From Nemopilema nomurai (taxonomy: Eukaryota > Cnidaria > Scyphozoa > Rhizostomeae > Rhizostomatidae), in assembly GCA_003864495.1 (NCBI GenBank), contig ML133436.1, positions 3,659,326 through 3,723,325 on the forward strand: 64,000 nucleotides of DNA, in the 5' to 3' direction. The notes under the pieces are model-generated. The model saw only the letters and a program-made list of their open reading frames with translations, did not search any database and had not been told where the DNA came from. Every line of letters starts with the position of its first letter. Position 1 is the first letter of the stretch. Below are positions 52,873-62,000 of this stretch, one piece after another. The position numbers and the translations under genes are program-made.

Positions 52873-53020
52873 CAGGTACGAAGTAGCTGCTTAAGGTACA
52901 GGTACGAAGTAGCTGCTTAAGGTACAGGTACGAAGTAGCTGCTTAAGGTACAGGTACGAAGTAGCTGCTTAAGGTACAGGTACGAAGTAGCTGCTTAAGG
53001 TACAGGTACGAAGTAGCTGC
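52873..53020. repeat. Inner 26-bp tandem repeats, right arm (6 copies)
   Basis: The reverse complement of the left inner array: CAGGTACGAAGTAGCTGC ends at 52890, 52916, 52942, 52968, 52994 and 53020. The copy number differs by one from the left arm. The junction to the outer array (GCTGCTATAGGTAGCTACTT) is the exact mirror of the left junction. Confidence 0.95.
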
Positions 53021-53726
53021 TATAGGTAGCTACTTGATATCTATCCTTAAGTAGCTATATCTATACGTCCTTAAGTAGCTACTTGATATCTACCCTTAAG
53101 TAGCTATATCTATACGTCCTCAAGTAGCTACTTAATATCTACCCTTAAGTACCTATTTCTTTACGTCCTTAAGTAGCTACTTAATATCTACCCTTAAGTA
53201 GCTATATCTATACGTCCTTAAGTAGCTACTTGATATCTACCCTTAAGTAGCTATATCTATACGTCCTTAAGTAGCTACTTGATATCTACCCTTAAGTAGC
53301 TATATCTATACGTCCTTAAGTAGCTACTTGATATCTACTCTTAAGTAGCTATTTCCATACGTCCTTAAGTAGCTACTTAATATCTACCTTTAATTAGTTA
53401 TTTCTATACATATTTAAGTAGCTACTTAATATCTACCCTTAAGTAGCTATGTCTATCTGTCCTTATGTAGCTACTTAATATCTGCCCTTCAGTTGCTATA
53501 TCTATACGTCCTTAAGTAGCTACTTGATATCTACCCTTAAGTAGCTATATCTATACGTCCTTAAGTAGCTACTTGATATCTACTCTTAAGTAGCTATTTC
53601 CATACGTCCTTAAGTAGCTACTTAATATCTACCTTTAATTAGTTATTTCTATACATATTTAAGTAGCTACTTAATATCTGCCCTTCAGTTGCTATATCTA
53701 TACGTTCTTAAGTAGCTACTTGATAG
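53021..53726. repeat. Satellite array, right arm (reverse complement of the 49-bp repeat)
   Basis: Units read TAGCTACTTGATATCTACCC then TTAAGTAGCTATATCTATAC then GTCCTTAAG, the reverse complement of the left arm. The array ends abruptly near 53726 against LINE endonuclease sequence. A segment with the unusual TTTAATTAGTTATTTCTATA occurs twice (about 53391 and 53632), evidence of local duplication within this arm. Confidence 0.93.
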
Positions 53727-54114
53727 AAAGGCGTCATTTCTCCAGGGCAAGATTTAATATTTCCTGCACTAAGCTCCTTGTTTGTCATGATGATGTCCAA
53801 TATATTCAATTTTCTCATTGGAAAGCTAACATGTTGACTTTAATCAAACTCTGCCGTAGTTTCAAGCAACAGCCGTGATTCTCCTGGATGTGATGGGTGG
53901 TCTTTTAAATTATTTTTGGACCCAAATTAAAGTCCCCACACAACAAAAGGTTACCCCTATGAAGATTAGGTATCTTTAGTAAGCAATTCTTGAGCTCCTC
54001 TATACAATGATTTGATAAAGGAGGACGATAAAATGCATCAATTGTTGCAGGGATAGTATCTTCTGTTAATACTTTTTCCACCACAAGTTCACAAGTTGTT
54101 GTTATCAGAACGCC
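53727..54114 (-). pseudogene. Broken LINE endonuclease (APE-type) fragment
   Basis: Read on the minus strand, the frame holds an endonuclease-like GVLITTT near the start, AFYRPP (about 54018-54035), CGDFNLGP (about 53920-53937) and, after stops and a frame change, NILDIIMTNKE. This is the order found in non-LTR retrotransposon AP-like endonucleases. The homology stops at the satellite boundary, just before the expected SDH catalytic motif. No reverse transcriptase follows. It has stops near 53906 and elsewhere and is certainly non-functional. Confidence 0.75.
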
Positions 54115-54389
54115 TTAAGATGGCTGCTCTCAAAAATATTATAAAAAGCACTCAAAATCTTAGTAAAATTGCCCTAGGATAACGTGTCCACTAATTCCTT
54201 GATGGAGTTTGGAATTTCAATGAACCATTTTTCACCTTGACTCCAACACGGCAGTTTATATCAACAAATGGAAACGATATTTTATCAGTATTTCTTTTTC
54301 CAACTGCTCTCACCGCTTTTAAAAATTTTGATTTTCATGGGTTAAGTCGCCACTAGTGGAATGCTCGCCTTTCTTTCTTTTTAAGTAAA

Positions 54390-54800
54390 CTAGGCATCTA
54401 TTTTTCGTGATGGATGACCTTTGCATCTATTATTCCAAGAATTGAAACGAACGATAACCTGTACTTTGCCTTCGTTCACCTTTCCGATGCGATGAGCTCG
54501 CTCAATTGCATCATCAGGAATCGTTACGGCTAGCTCATCTGTAAAATATTGCTCCATAGTTCTTTCTTGGCAGCAGGATGTCGAAACACCAAAGATACGA
54601 AGGTCTAAACGTCTTATGTATTGCGCCAAATCATTGACTTCGCCATGAACCCTTTCAATCCTCTCTTCTACACGTGCAACTTTTTCTCTAAAGATCTGCA
54701 TAGAACTTTCAATGCCCCTTTTCGTCAGGAGAGCATCTAGTTTAGTGTTAATGGGTACCAGGAGGCGTTCAATAATCTTTTCAATTTGCTTAGTATCCAT
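54390..54800 (-). pseudogene. LINE ORF1-like protein fragment (coiled coil plus RNA-binding-like C-terminus)
   Basis: 136 open codons starting with ATG. Residues about 5-65 are heptad-like and charged (KVARVEERIERVHGEV), predicting a coiled coil. Then come LDLRIFGV, AIERAHRIG and VQVIVRFNSW, the pattern seen in L1-type ORF1 proteins and in the N-terminal proteins of many invertebrate LINEs. The reading frame is lost after the VRFNSW segment, so the C-terminus is truncated. It lies directly upstream (same strand) of the endonuclease fragment, so both come from one element. Confidence 0.7.
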
Positions 54801-55180
54801 AGCGAAAAAGATTAGTGCAATAAATGGTCTGAGTTTTCATAAAATATGTGTTAGAAGGAGAGCGAAGCCAAAACACGTCCTACTCTGACAATGACATGCG
54901 AAGAAAAAAGCCAAAACATTGTCACAAGCGATATTGAAAAGCTATGACAACTTGACTGGCATATAATGAAGAGAATTTGAAATGGTGTGTTTTCTTCCTA
55001 CCGATGCACAGTGAGTCTGAAATTAATTTTAACTGTGCGTTGATAGTGTTTTCTTTTTAATAGTTTTCCACAATTTTCCACTTTAAATTTTTTTTGTCAA
55101 AACCTTCCTCGAAACTCCCATTGTTCTGCTAACCTTCCTCCGGTCAATGACCGTGCGACCGTAATACTTTCTGAATTCTG
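54801..55180. other. Presumed LINE 5' region or flank
   Basis: No coding signal. The 5' boundary of the LINE lies somewhere here, before the decayed satellite at 55181. No target duplication was identified. Confidence 0.4.
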
Positions 55181-55376
55181 GTAGCAACTATCTATATTTC
55201 TTTATGTAGCTACTTTATATCTACCCTTGAGTACCTACTATCTATAGGTTTTAAAGTAGCTACTTCCCATCTGCACTTATGTAGCTATCTATATACGTCT
55301 GTAAGTAGCTACTGTCCACCTACACTTGAGTACTTATTTCTTGACGCCCTTAAGTAGCTAATTTCTGTCTACCCTC
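55181..55376. repeat. Decayed satellite remnant on the far side of the LINE
   Basis: Contains GTAGCTACTTTATATCTACC, AAAGTAGCTACTTCCCATCT, AAGTAGCTACTGTCCACCTA and CCCTTAAGTAGCTAATTTCT at roughly 50-bp spacing. It has the same orientation as the right arm but is much more diverged. Confidence 0.8.
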
Positions 55377-56042
55377 AAAGGGCCACTCTAGCCCAAAAAT
55401 TATTTTCTGAGATTTTTGCAGAAATTGGTAGCTAGGCGAGAGCTAGAAGTCATCGTGAAATTCATTTTCGCCGGATAAATTAGGAAAATTTTTTTTCGGA
55501 GAAAAGCAATTTGCGACGCATGAATGGGTTATTGTTTAAACATTCGACGCTATTGTTTTGCGTTTGCTGTGAAATTCGCACGGCTTGTTGGGGTTGGGCA
55601 TTGGTGATTTCACATCGATGTTTTTGTGGTCGATCGAAAGCTCACATGCTTCATAATTACTGTTGTTTGAAAGTTGAAAGCCATTATTAGACAGGCGCAT
55701 TAGCCCTATTGTCAAATTCTACGGGCAAATCCCGATTCATGGTTTCCGAAACTGTAGAATACAGTACAGCGGAACAAGGGAAATGTAATTTAAACAGCAA
55801 ATCGCGACTTGATGCCTCACAATTTCTCTAATTGCTTTTATTTTCGGAATCATCACCCCAAGATTAATTATGTTCACCATCTGCCATAAATTTCAGCTCT
55901 TGGGGACCAACCCCATTTCGCCGCATTCTACATGAAGCAAAGGTCCTCGTTCAACAAAGCCAACAACAACAACGACAATATGACAAAGTAATAAAGAGAC
56001 GAACATTCTTTGGGTAATTCGTGGTCCTTTATAGTTTATTAG
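55377..56042. other. Non-coding stretch upstream of PPIL3
   Basis: No gene or clear repeat seen. The last part, with CAACAACAACAACGACA near 55965, is the likely 5' UTR and promoter of PPIL3. Confidence 0.4.
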
Positions 56043-58770
56043 ATGGTGAGATGTTGTTTCAGTTATGATTATTGTAACTTGCGTCGGATTTTTTCTGCTT
56101 TTCTAAAAAGCTTAAGTTCTCGTCAGTTGCGGAATCCCTGTTGATCACCGTAAATCTTATAGTTATACTAGGCCCAATAAAGCTCAGCATTTCCCCCCAT
56201 TTTATAGCGGAATTTGAAACTTTAGTAAAGTTTTTGCATGAAGATTGAAATAAAATTTTACAGTATTAGCTTTATATCAGCCTATGGTAAATTATGAAAA
56301 TTGAATCTTAAAACTTTTAAATACAATTTTCCGCCTTAAGCCAGAAGAAGAGAGTGCACCGATAACAAGACAAGTAATAACTGAACTGGTATTTGGAATA
56401 ATCTAATTATTGATAAAGTTGATAAAGATGAATTATCTAATAAAAGCTAGCCAGTCTGTTTTATTTGTAAAATCGTATGACAGGTATTACCCCAGGAAAG
56501 AATTTATTTGAAGTAATTACATAAACTTTTTCCTCCGAGTCTGCAAACTATTCTATTCTAAACTTGTCTGCTTTATTTTTCATCATTACCATACCTAGAC
56601 AATAAGTTTTATCTTCTAGCTAGAGAGTTGGAATCCTTTATTACTTAATATCGAAACCTTTGGGAACTCACCAGTTCGTTTTATCTCTATCATTGCAAAT
56701 AGATAAAACTTGTTTGTCTTGTATACTTGTTACTACATAGACTTTCTTGCATATTTTTATACTCCGTTTTTGCAATATCCTTCCAATTTTTTCAACATTT
56801 TCATTTTTATAGGCGGTTACCATACACACAGATCTTGGGGATCTCAAGATAGAGCTTTTTTGTGATGAAACTCCAAAAACATGTGAGGTAAAATAACTAA
56901 AATACTTTTTAGATTGAATATAATATTGACTATTATATTGATGAACTAGAATATATTTTTTTCGATTGAAAGATTCTGTTATTTATCTTAACAACTCGAA
57001 ATATTATGAAGTCTTTGAAAGTTGGAGATACTCAAAATTTATTAAAAATATTTCTTTTTCTTTTTTGTAGAATTTTCTAGCGCTATGCGCAAGTAACTAT
57101 TATAATGGATGCCTTTTTCATCGGTAAGTGCAGGCTATTTGTATGCCAATGTCTTCGTAAGCTCCTTTTCATCATATCAGTTATTTTTCTATGAAGTTTG
57201 AACCCAAAACATTTGCGCTTATTGGTATTCACCAGTAATAATCAGGCTTGTAGGTTGATGTGATTGGCTATTTTGTATCATGCATGAACTTGTAACAGCA
57301 CCATCCCCATTAAGCTGAACCCTGGTTTTTTTCTTTCAAGAGACAATGTACATTATGTTTTACTTTGTAATTAACAATGTAAAGCTCATTGTATAAGAGT
57401 GTAAAAAGCACCAGAATTGGTACCAAATGGTTTATCCACCTATCTTGTTTCTGCTAGCAATATCAAAGGCTTTATGATTCAGACAGGAGATCCATCAGGT
57501 ATTTTTATCACAATGATTCTTTATTCTACTAATGTTAGGTTTTCTCCATTTTTTGTAATGAAGCTTTTAGACTTGATTGGTTAAAATTTTAGACTCAACT
57601 AGTAGCAAGCAAATTGTTTGTTTTCGTTTACATTGATGGCTTTAATGTTATCATTTAATCAGAGTTTGAAAGGAGTTTCAAATTTGATGTTGACAAAAAT
57701 TTTGATTAATATGATTTATAAATGCTAATTGCCAATTATCCCTTCTAACTCTGCAATGTTTTTGGTTGCTCAGGATTACTGGCTATTTAGGAGTATGAAT
57801 TCTTCTTTACAGGGGCTGGTAAAGGGGGAAAGAGCATTTGGGGGAAAAAGTTTGAAGATGAAATTGTCCCACATTTAAAGGTAGCAATTTCAGCAAGTAT
57901 TTGCAAGTGTTTAAGAATAATAATTTTTTAGGGTAGCCATACTGAATTTCATTCTGACAGTCGCTTGAAATTCATTTTTTGTATGTTTTCAAAAACACCT
58001 TTAGTTATTTAAAAGCTGAATTTGACATCTTTAGCAAAACAGGTTTGACATCTATACACAATAATTGATTGATTCTAAAGGCAGTAAAATTTTTCAACAG
58101 TCTAATGGGGCAGGATCATTTGGATGTCATACTTCCCTTTGTTTCTCTGAGCTAAACATTGTTTTTTAGCATAATACAAGAGGGATTGTTTCAATGGCAA
58201 ATAGTGGTCCAAATACAAATGGTTCCCAGTTCTTCATTGTATATGGCAGGCAGCCCCACCTTGATATGAAATATACTGTGTTTGCCAAGTGAGTTTTACA
58301 ATGTTTGCTGATTACCCTCTTCATGTGAAGGCGTTAATGCTAAGTCTCAATCTTTGGCATTTTTGAAAGATTACTTTGTGTACAAACGTTCGTTTGATGA
58401 CCAATGGTTATTCAATATACTTTGGAATTTAAAAAAAGCTTCAGAGACCTGATTAAAAATTGCTATCTTCTCATATTGCCTTTTCTCTTGTTTACATTAA
58501 CAGTTTTTCACCCTTTGTCTACCAACCTTGTTGGTATAATTCACTTTGATACTTAAATTTGTTCTCAACTTTTTATATCCTTTCTAGTTTATCATTGTTT
58601 CTTCAGTTTTGCAGATTTTGCTTATTTGTTGATGTTCTCTTAGGGTCATTGATGGTCTTGATGTGTTGGATGAGTTTGAAAAGACTCCTACCAACGAAAA
58701 AAACTTTCGACCACTGGAGGAGTTAAGAATTAAAAGCATTACGATTCACGCCAACCCAATTGCAGATTGA
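56043..58770 (+). CDS. PPIL3: Peptidyl-prolyl isomerase, cyclophilin-like 3
   Basis: Exons: 56043-56045 (ATG only, directly followed by GTGAG), 56813-56887, 57071-57123, 57458-57498, 57813-57880, 58170-58288 and 58644-58770. All join in phase and give 161 aa, the length of human PPIL3. It is a single cyclophilin domain, a spliceosome-associated peptidyl-prolyl isomerase. Active-site residues Arg44, Phe49 and Gln52 ([14 protein letters not shown]) and the NGSQFF motif are present, so catalysis is plausible. PPIL3-specific features are [16 protein letters not shown] and [10 protein letters not shown]. Exon 2 is closed upstream by an in-frame TAG, so the start codon must come from an earlier exon. 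The ATG at 56043 fits in phase but its Kozak context is weak, making it the least certain part. It converges with CIMIP2B; stop codons are about 260 bases apart. Confidence 0.93.
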
Positions 58771-58957
58771 TGATGCATCTCGAAAAGTTTCATTGGTTCC
58801 ATTATCAGGCCGACTTCCTTTTGGAGAGAAATGATAGCACTGTGAATGTTGACACGCCCTTCAAAGATTCAACATCTTCTCAAAAGTCGTAAGTGGAGTT
58901 CCCGTTGTAATGGATGTGGCAGTTTATCAAAGAAAAGAGACCAACAATATCTTTGTT

Positions 58958-58963
58958 AATAAA
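58958..58963 (+). terminator. Polyadenylation signal of PPIL3
   Basis: AATAAA lies 188 bases after the PPIL3 stop codon and 65 bases before the end of the convergent CIMIP2B coding region. Confidence 0.7.
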
Positions 58964-59027
58964 GCATGAAGCTTGAAGTACAATATTTGTTTTCCGTAAC
59001 TCTCTTTGCTCTTTGCTTCTTATCTCC

Positions 59028-62000
59028 TCATGAAGCTTTCATTGCTTCCTTAACTTGGCAAATAGCTTCCTTGGTGCTGTCCCCAAAACGTTTACCAAAT
59101 TTGTACTTGGCGCCTGCCAAATCGAAAATTGTTGCTTGAAAGAAGCAAAAAATGCCACTTAACTAGAATGACGTGTAGTTGAATTTCAGTGATGTAGGCC
59201 TGTGGAATTGATTGGGATGGTGTTGCTTTTGAGAAAATATTCTGCTTTGCAGCAATGTCTTAAAGAGCCCGGAAGATAGCACGGTGTATGCGGAGTTCCC
59301 TAAGGATCGAAAGAGCCAATACCGTTTTGATCTACACCATTGCTATATTTTACCACAGGACCAATCAGTTTTTGTAAAAACTCGTAATAACCAATGCAGA
59401 TAACATTAGATCCATGGTAACATTGACCCAAATAAAGAATATTTAACGTTTATAAGTAAATGGAGCTTTAACTCAGAAGAGTTCTTAGCAGCTTAGATGT
59501 TGTACTGTGTTAGTCAATCAATTCTCCAGTAGTTGCTCAAGTATCTGATCGTGTGCGAGGCTAACCTCACATTGGTGTCTTCGTGAAAACCTTGATGTAG
59601 AATTAAAGGCATTGAGTCATGATAAATGGAAAGTGTATACCCAAATTGCAAAAATTGCTGAGTCATTATAATAGCTCCGTTATTCTGATTGGCTGTCAAG
59701 CAAACTACACACATGCTTGACCTCACAGTTGATGTCTGATCACATGGAAGCCAATTTATCACATGAAAACAGACATCAGCCGTGAAAAACCGCTATTTAC
59801 CATGACTCAATGCTTTTAAGAGAAATGTTTACTTGCCCTGTATATGACCGGTGTACCGTGGAACCATTCCTGACTCCGGGTGATAAATTGTCACGGTCTT
59901 CATGTCCTGCCCTATCTTGCGATGAAGGTCCAGTGGTTTGTCATGATAGCTCAGAAAGTCCTTCATGTCGTCTGTGAACTCACACAAGGCTTTGTTCGTC
60001 ACAATAGGGTACCTCATACCTACAGAAAGCAGGCTATCCTTAGCATTTCGTGACTGCATCAGAGAGTACTCAACCAGAGGCTGTTTTAATTCCAAGAAGA
60101 ATGCATACACGGAAACAATTTGAAAGCGTGTTTACGAAGAACAGATTTTTCATACCGCTTTGCCAAGAAAAGCATTTGAAGAAAATCGCCATTTTTAAAG
60201 CCCAATCTCCACTAGGCGGAGAATTGTCGCGCCGCGAGAAGTAGGATTACTTTCTACTTTTCGCTAGTCGACATTTTCCGCCGCGACAAATTCAAATAGC
60301 CAATTAGATCGCAGGAAATTTTTTCCGCCTCGACATTTTTCGCCTAGTGGAGATTGGGCTTTACGCTACTGTTGTAGTGTGCGATTTTCTTGGCAGCTTT
60401 CCACGTGCACACCGAAAGTTGATTTGCTTATCGAAGCGTTGCGCACCATAGAGAGCCGACATATACACTATCCAATCAGAGCTACAGCATGTAAAAGAGG
60501 CTGCAGGAGATCCTTACCCATGTATTGCCTGGCACGAGGCACGAACCCGGTGTACCCAGCTATGAAGTGTTTGCCGGGGTGGTCGTTGCGGAGCGTGTAG
60601 GGGGACACTGAGTGTTGTGTGGTCCTGGGGTAGTACATCTGCGCCTTTTCGGCGATCGGCTTCAGCGGGGTCTCCTTTGTCGTGCTCAGGCAGTGCCTTG
60701 ATTTTATCTCCGCTAGTTTGTACAGGTGGGATCCGGTTTGCCTTTCGGGGTGATGGCTTCTCTTCTGAGAATTCGACTCCTGGTCATCTTTCGCTCTCTT
60801 GATAAGCACTGCATACCTTTCTCCAAAAAAGTGTTTTCCACCTGGGATGTAGCCTACAGCAGATTAAACCAGTCAATTAGAGGGTATGGACTTTGCAGGG
60901 CATTCATCTTGAACTAACATTTAGCTTCAACTGTCATAATTGAATATTGTGTAACTAGTTACGGCTGAAAGTTTATGTTACAGAAAGCAAAGATTTAAAA
61001 AATTATAGTCTTAATGAGAAATTCAAAAATGGACGTTTCTATTATTTCCCAGGCACTTAAAGGGCTTGACACTAAAATCCGATCATAATCTTACACCAAC
61101 AACCCCCCTCCCACCGTTGCCTCTTAAATCCGCCTCTAATCTTGGGAACTCTGCTTGGAAACTTGCTCAAAGGAGTGACGCCTCGAGAAAGCTTGAAATG
61201 GCACGTAGCTCACCACCCCCCCTTTATTTTGAAATCCAAGCTTTGATTTGAGACACTAACTTATGCTTTTGGTTGTCTATGCTCTACGCTTGGACCCTTA
61301 TTCTCAAGTTGCAAAACTCCTGCCTTCACAAGATAGAATGAGAGAGTCCTTTTCTCTTATCTTATTGTGATCTAAATTTATAAAGACCATAACTCGTTAT
61401 AGCGTGTTAAATAGTTGACAAAGCTCGAATATAGGAATGTAGGAAGAGTATATCAGTAAGCGTCATCGTCATTCTATGTGAACAGGTTTCAGTGGAAAAC
61501 CCTTTGCGATCCCTGTGCTCTTGGTCAGGGCCGCGTCTTGTCACGTGCGCATTCACGAGAACCATGGCGAAAGTGTTCGAAAAGGTGGGTGTCGTGACTG
61601 GCCTGAATTTTTATCCCCTGAAGTCTTGCAAGGGCATTTCTATTCCCGAAGCCAAGTGCAATGATTATGGTATCGTCTACGATAGGCATTGGGTGATCCT
61701 GGATCGCGGTGGGCGAATGTTGACTTTAAGGAGTAATGCGGCCTTAGCATTTGTCACTACATCTATTGTTGGGGATTCGTTGAAAGTGGAGGCCCCAGGT
61801 ATGCCCCCACTAGTGTTGCCCCTCAAAGCAAGCCAAGAAGAGCAGGAACTAGTTGATGTTGAACTATTCGGGATGTCTGGATCAGGAGCTCGTGTAAGCA
61901 AAGAGGCAGACGAATGGGTCTCAAAGTACCTGGGAAAACCACATTCCCTGCTGATGTTTGATCCTGATAGATGCAAACCAAGAAAGCTTTTACAAAAGGA

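Noticed and set aside
51740..53726. Regular short repeats resembling a CRISPR array
   Set aside because: The units are contiguous variants of one another without unique spacers, in an intron-rich animal genome; this is satellite DNA.
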